From Cryptomeria japonica (taxonomy: Eukaryota; Streptophyta; Pinopsida; Cupressales; Cupressaceae), in the NCBI RefSeq assembly GCF_030272615.1, contig NC_081408.1, positions 610,705,673 to 610,769,672 on the forward strand: 64,000 bases of DNA. Direction: 5' to 3'. Each line of letters begins with the position of its first letter. Position 1 is the first letter of the stretch. A program made the position numbers and the translations under genes. Positions 11,676 to 22,997 of the stretch are shown here, one piece after another. Below the pieces are notes generated by a model. It was not told the origin of the DNA. It was given only the letters and a program-made list of their open reading frames with translations, and made no database searches.

Positions 11676-12977
11676 TTAGTTTGCTGGTTCCAAGATTTCC
11701 ACACTAGGTGTAGAAACCGGTTCTTCTTGTAACATTGTTGGTTTCTTCTTCTAGGTTTTGTTCATATCCGCTTGAACGGTTTTAACATCAAATTTTTCTT
11801 TTGGAGTGACCGGTATGTCATCCGATATACTCTTTCTACTTTTGCAGAATCTTGCTTAATGACCCGGTTTGTTGCAATGATAACAAACCATTCGAGGTGC
11901 TCTCCAAGGTCCATTATTCATGTTTCCATTCTTCCTTTTGCATGTTACAGTAGTATGACCATGACCATGGCAAATCCAAGAGTTTTCTCTCCATCCGATT
12001 GCCACTTGATAGCCACTGCTACTTGACTGATGATTATAGGTATTAAACCGGTTGGGGTTCTGGTTCACAAAATATTTTAGACCAACTCCTTGAGTCCTCT
12101 GAGGATATCTTCTAGTGTTGTTCATAATAGACCTCCATTCAGATGCTCTATGCCCAAACATGTTGCATGCATAACAATTAACATTGAACTTATTGGATCT
12201 AGGTACATTGTTTATAAAGTAAGGAAAATTATTATAGGCTTTGCTCCTACATACATTGGCAGTATGTCCTTCTTTAAGACAGTTAAAGAAAACAGTTTTG
12301 AATTTTTGCTTACCTTTACCTTTGAATGCCAGTTGCTTCTTTGATGCTTCAACATTTCAACCTAAGGTCTCACCTTCCTCATGACCAGAGAAACCAAGTC
12401 CATTTGTATTCTTTACCGGTTTGGCCGATTCAAGCTTTTTCTCTAGCTTAACAATACTCTTGTTGAACTTAGCAAGTATTTCCTTTGACACAGAGAGTTC
12501 TTTGGAAATAGAAGCATTTGTCTCCATCAAGTTTGCATTCTCAGAGATGGCTATGTTCAGTTCTCCTTGCACTTCTTCTTTTTCCATTTTTCTCTCATGA
12601 AGGTGAGTGGTAAGTACATTGATCTCTTGCTTCAATTTGGATCTCATGATCTTTGTCCTTAACTAGATCTTCAGTTTTCCTCCGGTTCTCAAGCTCTTGA
12701 CACATTCGGATAGTCAGTCCTTCCAAATCCTTTCTCAGGTTGGAGTTTGATTCATTCAACTTTTCTACTTCTTGAATTAAGGCTTCCATATCCGCTTCAT
12801 CAGAAGAACTATTTTCAGATAGCTCCATCAGTTTTTCAACATGTTCTCTCCTTTTTGCCTGAGAGGCCTTATATTTTACCATGAGTTCATCATAGGCTTA
12901 CTCAGACTGAGTGAGCTCATGAGTAAGTTCCCTCACAGTGTATTCCCCTATATCTCTTTCCAAGTGATTAGACTTAT
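11676..12977 (-). pseudogene. M1 ORF1: coiled-coil gag-like protein with four zinc knuckles, broken
   Basis: Read leftward. First is a long heptad-rich coiled coil (about 12960-12400: EALIQEVEKLNESNSNLRKDL, then EKEEVQGELN...). A short NTNGLGF linker shared with M2 follows, then CCHC motifs CLKEGHTANVC, CYACNMFGHRASEW (last Cys changed to Trp), CHGHGHTTVTC and CYHCNKPGH followed by a stop inside the fourth knuckle. Frameshifts near 12640 and 12360 and several stops break it. The knuckles indicate RNA binding, as in retroelement nucleocapsids. A standard copia or gypsy gag capsid domain is not recognisable. No clear start codon was found. Confidence 0.8.
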
Positions 12978-12987
12978 AGAAAGATAG

Positions 12988-12999
12988 GCTCTGATACCA
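12988..12999 (-). promoter_or_regulatory. M1 primer binding site
   Basis: Minus strand TGGTATCAGAGC, two bases inside the 5' LTR. It is complementary to the 3' end of plant initiator methionine tRNA, the usual copia primer, and fixes the element's orientation. Confidence 0.95.
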
Positions 13000-13001
13000 A
13001 T

Positions 13002-14154
13002 TGATGAATACTAAGAGGGGGGGGGGGATGAATTAGTATACCAAAAAACACTGTATTTAAACACTTAAATAGTCTAGTGATAAACCAGTAAAATAGTTTA
13101 ATAGACAAACCAGTTAACACACATGCAAACCAAATAGAAAATAAGACACTCACCCACAGGAGCAATAACACCGTAACACCAGATATTTGACGTGGAAACC
13201 CAAATGGGAAAAACCACGGTGAGATGAAACTCACAAGTAACTATCTACAGAATAGGAACCAGATCGGTTAAGGTCATACAATGTTCTTTACCAGAACAGA
13301 TCCTGTTAGGAATCTCAATCTTTGTAAGGATATAAGTCCAATCAAAGACTACCTTGCTAGAGAATTTTAGATCCACAGATGTGAATCACCTTGCTAGAGG
13401 ATTTTACAAAGGCTTCTCTGAGCCTACTCGGTTAAGGGCTTCAAACTTGTCAAAGATGTGAGTAATCAACAAGTGAATGATCTATCAAATGGCACAGGTT
13501 GCTTGAATAGATCCACTATGGCTCATAGCTAATGCATTTAAGCATTACTTCAGTCTTTAGTAACTCTCCCTCTGTTACAACTCACAAAACTTGATCTCTC
13601 AGTTAAGATTGTACTTCCAGAAACTCATCAACCACCTTAAACCCTAGCAACCCCCATAAAACCTTAGACATGATGTCCTTATAAAGGAATCTGATTTCAT
13701 GTCAGTCCAATAGGATTACATTACAATTTCATAGGTTCAATGCATCTAGACATTTTGTAACACGACACAAAAAGCACCGCCATAGTGTCGGCACCACCAA
13801 ACAATCGGTGGATGGTAACTCATCACAAAATGTCGATTGGTAACTCATCACAGAGTATTACTGGTTCATACAAAATACCGATTGCCAGTTTGACAAAAAA
13901 TGAAGATTGGGAAATATGTGTTTTGCTGCTATGATCCGTCGTATCGCTTGAGATCCTTGAACTGCTTGGGGTCTTCATACCGCTTTAGACCGGTGAACAC
14001 ATTCTGCAAAACACCGATAGTCTAAAGACTATAATGCATCATATCGATTGGGAACAATTGACGGTTGAGCATAACTCATGCATATAAAAGTGATCTCACA
14101 ACAAGTGTGTGTCCATCAATGACAATCACAACATAATCATTAAAAATGCCAATA
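13002..14154 (-). repeat. M1 5' LTR (right copy)
   Basis: 1153 bp, homologous to 6505-7635 along its length. It contains an extra tandem copy of about 25 bp (GGTAACTCATCACA repeated near 13810-13850). The outer end reads GCCAATA where the other LTR has GCCAACA, a decay of the terminal CA. The two copies differ at scattered sites, so the insertion is not recent. Confidence 0.95.
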
Positions 14155-14159
14155 GTTCT

Positions 14160-14733
14160 TTCCAGATATATGTCTAATCCCGATGGAGATATTTGAAGGG
14201 TACGTCAGAGTATTCTTTGTGTTATCATGGTAATTCAGTTGGAGACATGATTTCTCTTGACATTCATGGTTATATGGATTTAGACTGGGTAGGTGATATT
14301 GATAGTAGAGGATCCACTAGTGCTTATGTGTTTACTATATTTGGTGGTGCAATTAATTGGATGAGTAAGCAACAAGCTATGGTTGCTTTGTCCACTACTA
14401 AAGAAGAGTATATGACAGCTACTCATGCTTGTAAAGAAGCCATTTGGCTTAAGAGACCACGTTCAGATATTGGAATAAAACAAGGTGTAGTGATAGTTTA
14501 TTGTGACATTTAGAGTGCAATCTACCTAGCTAAGAACCCGACATTTCATGCTTGGACCAAACATATTAATGTTTACTATCATTTTGTTTGAGATATGGTC
14601 TAAGATGACAAGGTGAAGCTGGTTAAGGTAGAAACTTTGATGAATGTTGTAGGTGCTTTAACTAAGGATGTGAGCACAAAGAAGTTCAAATGGTGTTCAG
14701 AGTCTATGGGCCTCATGGCCCCTAGAAATTGAT
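14160..14733 (+). pseudogene. Copia element K2, RNase H portion
   Basis: Continues K2 after the M1 insertion: SRYMSNP, then GYMDLDWVGDIDSRGSTSAYVF, NWMSKQQAMVALSTTKEEYM and the end TKHINVYYHF...ALTKDVSTKKFKWC...LMAPRN. These are standard copia RNase H blocks. Stops near 14193, 14511 and 14589 break it. Confidence 0.9.
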
Positions 14734-14786
14734 TTATTGTGTTGATACTCTCTTTGCTCTTGCAAGGTGTTCGACAAGTGGGAGAA

Positions 14787-15639
14787 TGTTGGGAAAAATG
14801 GTGTCTCAACCTTACATTTACATTAGGTTACTATTTATAATAATTTTTTGTTTAGGCTTGAAATGGTGCGAAATTCTCCCCGAAGCTTCTGATTGGCTAG
14901 ATAAGCATTATGGTAAAGTTTTGTTGCAAGCTCAAAACTAGTTTTGAAGATATGAAAGTTTTAGTTTTGGAGGGGTGCAATGAAAGGTTGAAATTTAATT
15001 TTGAGGACTTTAGAGGCCCCAAAACACACTAAAAAGTGGGTGTAAATGGTGTAGGATTTTATGAGGCAATAGATCACTTCACGAGATTTTTGACACTTCA
15101 AACAATTTGTCAATAGGACACACGATTCTCAAGTTATGGCCTTTGAAAGTTTGTACTCTTGAAATAGGAAATATAAAATACATCAAACACATAAATGAGC
15201 TATAAAAGGGAAGGACACGTGTTGATGTGTGTTTTAACATGTCTTAGATCATCTATAAGGGAGATAAGGTTTACTCTACTTTATTGGGTGGTTTTAGCCC
15301 ATGGTTTTATAATACCGTTTGACGGTTTCTTGTATTGTATCTCCTATATATGAGGTGCTTGAGATAGAGGTTGTGTAAGAGTCATATGGCTATTGAGTTA
15401 CCTTCGAGTCTCTAATTAGTGGTACTCAAATGAAGAGCTTACTCTGCAAGTATATTGTAATCTATTATTGATTACTGAATAATATATTGAGTTTCTTTTG
15501 GAGTGTGGGGTTTTTCTCTCGAAAGGGTTTTCCCCATGTAAATCACTATATTGTTGTGTTGTGGTATGCATGATATTTTGATTGTTTCTGTTAACTTTTT
15601 GTAATGATTTGTAAAATTTTTTTCTTTATCCTTCTGTCA
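14787..15639 (+). repeat. 3' LTR of K2
   Basis: Starts TGTTGGGAAAAATGG directly after the polypurine tract ACAAGTGGGAGAA (14774-14786). A TATA box (TATAAAAG) is at 15201. The U5-like end has GGGTTTTTCTC...GGGTTTTCCCCATG. The 3' edge near TTCTGTCA is approximate because no 5' LTR partner is in the window. Confidence 0.75.
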
Positions 15640-15708
15640 AGGTTAGTGTAGGAATTTGTTCCGCTACTTAACTTCCTTACAATTAAAAAGAGCACATATT
15701 TGTGCTTT

Positions 15709-15814
15709 ACTTATATATTTTTTTTCACTTCATAGGACAACACACTAGCATAAAAAGAACGACTTATATATTTTTTTTCACTTCATAGGACAACACACTA
15801 GCATAAAAAGAACG
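15709..15814. repeat. 53-bp tandem duplication
   Basis: Two identical 53-bp copies (15709-15761 and 15762-15814) containing TTATATATTTTTTTT and CACACTAGCATAAAAAG. Identity is complete by eye, so the duplication is recent compared with its surroundings. Confidence 0.9.
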
Positions 15815-16189
15815 ACATCGATCCCTATAGATTCCCCATTTTGTAACTTGTTTGGAAACTTCATTGGCACTATTAGTCATTGATTCTAGGGTCATGTCAA
15901 GGGATGCATGATGCTCATGCTTGGATGTCTTCAATCTATTCAACAATCTAGTTATTTTGGTAGTGTTTTGTGTTAATTGATTTATCAAATCCTCTTGTGT
16001 CATTTGTGAATGGTCTATTGGAGGAGATAGAGGGTTTGTATCTTGAGGGGACTGGCTGTGGGTTCTCCTATGGATTTTGCCCTGATTTCTCAGGATGTGT
16101 GTCTTGCTGGGGGGTAGTGTTTTGGGAATTTGACATATATTTATAACAAAAAGTAAAAAAATAATTAAAAAAAATGAAATCACATTCAA
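15815..16189 (-). CDS. Unrecognised minus-strand reading frame
   Basis: An open frame from an ATG at 16189, about 125 residues before it runs into the duplicated 53-bp repeat. It has a hydrophobic start (SFFLIIFLLFVI) and then a polar middle with NQLTQNTTKITRLLNRLKTSKHEHH, possibly a short coiled coil. I recognise no family. It could be a fragment of a transposon protein or chance; there is no supporting context. Confidence 0.2.
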
Positions 16190-16643
16190 ATTTCAAATAG
16201 AATTAATCAAATATATAAAATGGATTAAAAAAATTAAGTTTCATACCTCTTTGTTTCTCGACATTGTGGATGGTTTATGTTCCTAAAACCACGTCCATGT
16301 ATTCGCTGGTAGACAACCCTCCAAGCTATTCTTGTGTAGCTGCAAGTGAAAATGACCCAGCCGACCGCAAGATTTTTTTTTATTATCAGAGAAACACGAA
16401 TGGGTATTTAAAAACTAAAACCCATTTGTGTTTTTAAATATCTAGACCCCCTAAGCATTTTAGGCTTGGTTATGCTTGGTAAAACGAGCCTACACACGAA
16501 TGGGTTGTTTTAATTTTTACATAACCCATTCATGTCATTAGTTTTTTAATTTTTTTTTTGGAGGGTGTCCACTTTTTTGCACACCATCTTGGTGCACTCA
16601 CCCTTAGAGTTACACTTATTAGTAAACAACTAATTTTTTTTTA
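16190..16643. other. Unassigned interval with small inverted repeats
   Basis: Contains ACACGAATGGGT and its complement ACCCATTTGTGT / ACCCATTCATGT several times between 16395 and 16535, in both orientations, so small stem-loops are possible. No gene is seen. Confidence 0.4.
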
Positions 16644-18245
16644 TTGGAAATGGTTCCTACAAGGTCTAATGACTCTCCGACCCATTCCTCTTTGAATGTT
16701 GTTCCCTATATGTTTGGCACTGCTCCTCTTGGGTCCATGCCCTTTGGGGTCGGTTTGATACATGTTGTCGCTCCTTCTAGGGCCTTGGCTTCTGTGGGTG
16801 GATCAACTCCCCTCTCCCCTTGCATGGGTGTGGTTGTTGTTTTTGAGGGTGCGTTTTCTCTAGGTGGTTTGGATGCTTTAACCAATGGTGAGTTGCTCCT
16901 CTCACTGGCGATGCTACCTATGTCCCTGCTATTACTGATTTGGGTGCTAAGATCCCACCCAAACCTCCTCTCATTGGTAAATGCAACTTTTATCATGTGG
17001 CCAGATCTGCTGCTCATCACTCCAAGGGGGTTCATCCTCTCCCTTATGCCAAGTCTTCCCCTGTGGTGGTTTGTGGATAAGATGTTATGGATAATATTGG
17101 TTTCTACCAACGTTATGCATTAGTGTGCAAATTCAATTGGGTTTTGACCTTATCTCCTAGACCTCTGTCATTGGGTGAGTGATTCCTAGAATCCTTTAGT
17201 TTCTCATAATATTGAGCTTTTCCCTTGTGTTAAAGGATTTTTCATTGCTTCCTTTTCTTCTTCTTCTTCTTCTTTTGATCATGGCTTGGTTTTAGGCAGG
17301 TTATGGGCTTGGGGAGATCACTCTCTTTGTTAAGCCCTAGACAACCTCTTTCAACCCTCTGATTGAACCACTTAACGTGCGTCCAGTATGGGTTCACCTC
17401 CCTAATCTTCCCCTTCATTTATGGGAGCATTCTTGCTATGAGGCCACTAGTAACTCTATTGGTCATTTCTTGAAGGTTGATGATGCGATATCTACCATGG
17501 GACACTCCACCTTTGCATGCATCTTAATTGACATTGACATCTCCTCACCTCTCCCTGGAGATGTGGTTCTATAATGGTTGGGGATAGGCCTTGGACTCAA
17601 CTATTGGATTTTGAGGGCCTCCCCTTTTTTTGCCAAAAATGCTTCTCAATGGGTCAACTAATTGGTGGAAGGATGCTACAATTGATCATTTGACTATCTA
17701 TGTTGTTGATTCTAATTCTATTGTCTCCTCTCGGGAGGGTGAGGTCTCTTCCCAGGATAATAATGTGCCTCCTCTTGCTATTGAAGTTGTTGTCGACTCT
17801 TTTGTTGCTCCTATTGTGGTTGCTTCTGTCATTGAGGATCCAACTCCTATTGCCCATGTTCTGTAGCTTCGATGTACTCCTGCTAAATCTACTCCTGATA
17901 CTGTTCTACTTTCATAGCAGTAGCTTGCTGGTGTTGCTTTGTGAAACCCTACAGGGTGCTTTTTGCCTTATCTTTCTTTGGATGGTTAGAGTGATAGTAT
18001 TGCCTAGACTATGGTTTGTCATAAGAAGAAAGGGAAGTCTTCTCCCCTCGCCAAAACCCCACTTTATCAAGGATTGGGTGTCCCCCCCTTTCTTGGGTTA
18101 TTGCTGGTTTGACATGTTTTTCTCTTGGCATGTTTGACATTATTTTATTCAGGGATTGCACACCCATTCTTTGTCTCTCTTGTCGCCTATGGGCTGTTGT
18201 ACTAAGGGTCAACACCCTTGTTTTTGCTTCTTTGTTAATAAAAAA
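16644..18245 (+). pseudogene. LINE ORF1 relic (DUF4283-like with zinc-finger remnant)
   Basis: Frames at 16644-17123 and 17377-17574 plus the intervening sequence carry the plant LINE ORF1 pattern RPVWVHLPNLPLHLWEHS, then IGHFLKVDDAISTMGHSTFACILIDIDIS.PLPGDVVL, then LDFEGLPFFCQKCFSMG. These match the DUF4283 region and the start of the zinc knuckle that follows it. Frameshifts and stops break it. No endonuclease or RT (ORF2) follows. After about 18130 the sequence looks like a 3' tail ending in AATAAAAAATAG near 18240, so this is an internally deleted or ORF1-only copy. Confidence 0.7.
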
Positions 18246-18440
18246 TAGTTAGAGTTTCCATTCGGGTTGGGATTAGATTCAATTAGGTTTAGGGTTAAGT
18301 TTTAATTAGAGTTAGAGTTACAATTTAACTATGGTTCGACTTTGGGCTAGGTTTTACTTGTGGTCAAACTATTTTTGATGTTCAATTATGGTTAGGAAAG
18401 AGATTAAACTTTGATTAGGGTTAGAGTTAGAGTTCATTTA
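18246..18440. repeat. Degenerate TTAGGGTTAGAG-type repeats
   Basis: Short motifs such as GGTTTAGGGTTAAG, TTAGAGTTAGAGTT and GATTAGGGTTAGAGTTAGAG resemble degenerate plant telomere units (TTTAGGG), but no regular array remains. It directly follows the LINE tail and could be a decayed simple repeat. Confidence 0.4.
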
Positions 18441-18930
18441 AGAGTAGATATCTCTTCATTTATTTTACACAGCCTTTTGAAAATATAGATATGCTAGTTT
18501 TATTACTGTTAGAAAACAAAGATACGTGTATCACATTATAATAAAGTTAATTGAACAAATTCACAAATTCCTATAATAAAATTAAAAAAATTATTAAATT
18601 TTTTTTTGAAGAAGTTGAGAAAGTACAATTTCTGAGATCCCAAGAGCATTTGCAAGCAAAATACCTATCACAAGAGAAGATTGAAGACAAAACACAAAAA
18701 AGACTCTGAAGAAAAAATTATCATTTAGAGAGGGAATGAAAAATAAAAGCTACAATACAATCCTTATGACAGGAGAATAGAAACCCTAAAGGGATAAAGA
18801 GTATTTAATAATTAGAATAATTATTAAATACCTACAATATTATTAAATGCCTAAGTTTAGCTTAAGCGTAGAGTATAATAGACTAATAATTAAATAAATA
18901 ATTATTATCTAATACAAGATAACTCTAACA
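18441..18930 (-). repeat. Partial 3' LTR of copia element K1
   Basis: In minus orientation it starts TGTTAGAGTTATC after the polypurine tract AACAGGAGG (18931-18940 complement), a common plant copia terminus. The sequence is AT-rich with GGGTTTCTATTCTCC. The other edge could not be located and the 5' LTR is absent, so 18441 is nominal. Confidence 0.6.
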
Positions 18931-20533
18931 CCTCCTGTTAAGATGAACTTAGGGAGTAGCTAAAAAACTAAATGCAGGAAAGCAAAAATGCAACTACAGG
19001 AAGAAGGCAAAAATTTGTGTCTGACAACAAGGCCTGATGAGGTACCCAATCACAACCAAATCTCTATGAAACAGAGAAATAGAGAAAACCACATGGGAGA
19101 AAACTCTACTCCAAAAAGAGATGGGAAAAGCATGCAAAAAAAAACATGAAGGAAGGAAGGCCTCAATGAGACCCCCCAAGGACAACTTGCTTCACCCCAA
19201 GCATAGAGTGCAATTGAAGATAGTGCAAAGATGCAAAAGGTTTAGTGAAGATGTCAACAACCTACTCCTCTGTAGGAATGTACTCCAAGATGAGAAATCC
19301 ATCCTGAATCAACTATCTGATGAAGTGCATGTGAAGCTCAATGTGTTTAGACCTTTGGTGCTCCACTAGGTTGTGGGAAAGGTGAATGGCACTCTGATTG
19401 TCACACCAAAGAATAGTGGGACTATCAAGAGGGAGCCCAAACTCAGTCATCAACTACTGAAGCCATAAAACCTCTTGATTGGCTAACACTACTGGTCGAT
19501 ACTCAGCCTTTGTAGATGATAATGCAATAGCAGACTGCTTCTTGCAAGACCATGTGATAGGACTAGAACCAAGGCAAAAAACAAAGCCAAAAGTAGATTT
19601 CCGATCTTGAGCATCACCAACCCAATCTGAGTCAGTGAAGTCAACAATGTGAGGGAATCCTAAAGTATAGTGAATGCCAAACTATATAGTGCCCCAGATG
19701 TACCACAAAATACATTTGGTTGCTTGCCAATGGCTCTCATGAGGATCATGGGAGAACCGAGAGACAAGACCAACCACAAAAGAAATATCTGGGCATGTAT
19801 GTGTCAGGTACAACAAATTGCCAACCAGCTGCCTATATAAGGTAGAATCCACAGAAGGTGTAGAACAAGTGGGAGACAAAATGACACCTAACTGAAATGG
19901 TGTGGGTGTAGGCTTGCAAGTAAGCATGTCAAATCTGTGAAGCATATCAAGAGCATACTTCTATTGAAGTATGGAAATCCCATCAAAAGACTGAATAACC
20001 TATAGGCCCAAAAAATAGTGCAGAAGGCTAAGATTTGTCATCTCAAACTACTCCATCAAGGCTCTCTGAATATACTAAATCAAGGAGGATGAGCTATCAG
20101 TAATGATAAGATCATCAACATAGAGCACACGAATAACTATATCATCCCCCTAATGCTGAATATATACTATGGGATTGGAATGACAACATCTAAAGAGTGT
20201 GGAGACCAAGAAAGAGTCCATCTTCTCATACCAAGCCCAAGGAGACTGTTTGAGACCATATAATGAATGTCAAAGTTTTCAAACCAAAGAGGAATCCTGC
20301 ACAAAACTCTGAGGCTACTCCATATAGATCTCCTCATGAAGGTCTCCATGGAAGAAATCACTCTTCACATCCATCTGAAAAATTGTCCATCCCCGTGAAG
20401 CTGCCAAAGAAAGTACAAAGTGAATAGAATTCATCTTGGCAATAGGAGGAAAGGTCTCAGAGTAATAAATACCCTCAACATGAGAAAACCCCTTCGCAAC
20501 AAGATGAGCCTTATACTTATTAATAGAACCATC
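18931..20533 (-). pseudogene. Copia element K1, RT C-terminal and RNase H portion
   Basis: Read leftward from the G1 junction: DGSINKYKAHLVAKGFSHVEG, an RT middle part, then MLHRFDMLTCKPTPTPF...STLYRQLVGNLLYLTHTCPDISFVVGLVSRF near 19945-19682, then RNase H remains down to the polypurine tract at 18940. Multiple stops. The frame is the direct continuation of the RT that stops at 28451 on the other side of G1. Confidence 0.85.
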
Positions 20534-21816
20534 TGTAGCATCCTAAAATTGCGACACTTGCAATTTCGACTGCATTTCGGTCTTCACGATGGCGACGCAA
20601 CACGGAACCTGAGTGGAGACCCCGAAACTTGTCCACGACACCAAAAACTGCATTTTTCAAGCACCCTGGCCTAAACCTCCTTTGCACCCTGCTGTCCCGG
20701 GAGGTGGGACCAGAGCGCCCAACGCCCTGGTCCTTCAGGACCAGGGCACCCAGCGCCCTGGTCCCCCAGGACCATGGCGCCCAGCGCCCTGGTCCCTGGC
20801 CCTATTTTGGGCCCGGTCTCCTATGGGGTCTCGGGTCTTTTTGTTTGCAAATTGGAAATTATCATTTCCTGGTTGGCCTAAGGTCGGGAAAATCAGTCTA
20901 TTAACCCTAATTGACAAGTATATAAACTACTTTTCCTCTCTCATTTTGGAAAAAGAAGAGGAGAATAGATGGAAAAAGGTGGAAACGATACGCAAACATT
21001 CAAGCATTCAAGCATTCAAGCATTCCTTCAAGCAATTGATCATTCCAAGTCTCCATTCAAGGCTAAGTGTTGCATTCAAGACAAGGATTCAACCATTGAA
21101 GAGGAGATCACTTACTACATACTACTACAACATACAACAAACAACAACATCTATACCTTCGCACATAAGGATACAAACATCCTTACAACAAGGTATTAGT
21201 ACTTGGTTTACATTACAGACATTTACATTTACAACATTTCTCATTTCTTGGTTAATTCCAAAACTGGGGTTTGACCTAAAGGCAAACCCCTAATCCCTAA
21301 CCCCCCAATCGTCTTCGCTTTTCTATGTGTAGGTTGCAGGTACGCGGCTGAAATTGAAGATCTGGAATCCTTGTGCAGAGACGAACAGATCCCCCTTCGT
21401 TTCGCGGATTTTTCGGAGGACCGTGTGCACGCCGGGCGCCATCGTCCCGTCAACTTTTGCTCAAATTTGTAGGACAACACCGTATTGACATTTTACTGCT
21501 AATTCCAGGTCCGCAGCTTCATCCTATATCCCTATCTCAGTTTATAAGCGAATCTTTCTCACTTTCTATGCATTCCTAGCTTAATTCTTCTATCAACATT
21601 CTTTACAAAAGAGGGTAGCCTTGCTGTCTTAACCCTTGAAACTCATTTAGCATCCAATCTTGCATTGTGTGGGATTGGATCTTGTGGGTTTCAACCCCTC
21701 TTTTGAATGTAAAGTCTCCTTAAGTGAAAACCATCAACCCTAGCAACCTCCCTTCTCTCTCCTTGGAGTTAGAAGAGGGGAGAGCAACTAGGGTTCGACC
21801 GATTTTCCGCTTTACA
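20534..21816 (+). repeat. G1 5' LTR
   Basis: 1283 bp. In the first 370 bp I count about 15 differences from the 3' LTR, all transitions and mostly C/T or G/A, consistent with decay of methylated cytosines. It contains GC-rich palindromes (20724-20780), a TATA box (TATATAAA about 20919) and tandem CATTCAAG units near 20998-21030. Confidence 0.95.
20724..20780. repeat. Paired GC-rich palindromes in the G1 LTR
   Basis: GCCCTGGTCC-TTCA-GGACCAGGGC (20724-20747) is a perfect 10-bp stem. GCGCCCTGGTCC pairs with GGACCATGGCGC (20753-20780) with one mismatch. They lie about 140-195 bp upstream of the TATA box. Equivalent sites occur at 27358-27414 in the 3' LTR. Confidence 0.85.
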
Positions 21817-21817
21817 T

Positions 21818-21840
21818 TTTGGTGAACCTGACGTGAACAT
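21818..21840 (+). promoter_or_regulatory. G1 primer binding site (probable)
   Basis: TTTGGTGAACCTGACGTGAA directly after the LTR, the expected place for a tRNA primer site. TGGT at its start fits a site that pairs with a tRNA CCA end. I cannot name the tRNA without comparison. Confidence 0.6.
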
Positions 21841-22997
21841 CCTTTCTGATTATTCATGGTTAGATCTGAAAATTTGATTCCTTGGTTACATTTCCGTGTT
21901 TGATCTTTTGCAAATTTTAGAGGTTGATTGCATAAAAACCCTAAAATTTTCTTTTTGAAAATTGAACTTGTGAAATGTTTAATTATTAATGCTTATTTCA
22001 GATCTGCCCTTCTATTACAAATTATCAATTCATATTTGTGCTTCAATTTTGAAAATTAAGTGGTTAAGTGTCAAAACCCTAATTTTTGAAACCCTCTTGA
22101 TTCAACCTTTGTCCGACAATTTCACTGATCAAAACATCTCCAAATCAGCTGTAACTTTGGATTCCGCAATAAAATCACAATATCTTTCATCCCTGAAAAT
22201 TTGGAAAAAAGTTGCGAGGACCATGTGCACTCCGAGCGCCATCGTCCCCGACATTTTTTCTGAAATTTCGGGAGCTAGATCTTATTGTATTTTTCTGCTA
22301 AAATCCAGAATTTTGGTTGATTTTATCAATTAGAACACTTTCAAAATTACAGTCAAAGTTGCTCTTGTGATTGCTTGGATTAAGGCTTCTAATCATTCAA
22401 AAATCATTGAAATTGAAATTTTGTGTCAAAATTGTGTTCTTACTGTCCTAAATCTAAAAAGTGGGATTACATTCATTCGAAATTTCAGTGCTTCATTCAA
22501 ATTCTTGCAATTTGTGACTTTTGAAATTAAGTGCTTAATTACAACAACCTTGATTTCCGCTTTCAAAATTGAATTTTGTGTGAAATTCAGTCAACTTTTA
22601 AATTTCAAAACTTGCATTGCTTTTGGTATTCCCTCTAAAATCATAAAATTCAAAATTTTAGTTTCCCTCTCTTTTTCAAAATTCAAATTTTGCATTTTTC
22701 GACAATCTTGGTAGGGTTCAATTTTGAGATTGCAACTTTAATTTGGCCTATCTACAAATCGTAAAATCACTCAATTTTTTCAGATTAGCTTTAAAATCAT
22801 CATAACTTTCATCCCTGCAAATTTCGAAAAAAGTTGCGAGGACCGTGTGCACTCCAAGTGCCACGGTCCCTGACATTTTTTCCGAAATTTTGGGAGATTG
22901 TCGTGATTGCATTTAACAGCTTAAATCTAGGGGATTGGCTGATTTTACTAAAATTTGCTACCTCTAAAATTCAAAATTTTCTCTCTCTCTCTAGTGC
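21841..22997 (+). other. G1 leader with repeated GAGGACC...GTGCAC blocks
   Basis: Non-coding, about 1.15 kb. A block of roughly 110 bp occurs at about 22170-22285 and again at 22795-22905 (TTTCATCCCTG..AA.TT..GAAAAAAGTTGCGAGGACC, then TCCGAGCGCCATCGTCC or a variant, then ACATTTTTTC.GAAATTT.GGGAG). Its core also occurs inside the LTR at 21415-21450. Conserved spacing and sequence suggest an RNA structure such as a packaging or dimer signal, but this is inference. Confidence 0.55.

Larger units (their letters stand above)
6505..14154 (-). mobile_element. M1: complete non-autonomous LTR element with two-ORF coding region
   Basis: A 7650-bp element in minus orientation, flanked by the 5-bp duplication GTTCT (6500-6504 and 14155-14159). 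Removing it and one GTTCT restores the K2 RNase H reading ...AVGVLSRYMSNP. LTRs are 6505-7635 and 13002-14154. The internal part carries a primer site, a polypurine tract, a gag-like frame with zinc knuckles and a second long frame. I see no protease, integrase, RT or RNase H, so it must depend on enzymes made elsewhere. The termini are copia-like. Confidence 0.95.

Noticed and set aside
16706-17110. 134-codon minus-strand frame
   Set aside because: Antisense of the LINE ORF1 relic.
20613-21293. 226-codon frame and overlapping frames in the G1 LTR, repeated at 27247-27927
   Set aside because: They lie in the LTR, differ between the two LTRs by changes without coding constraint, and show no domain.
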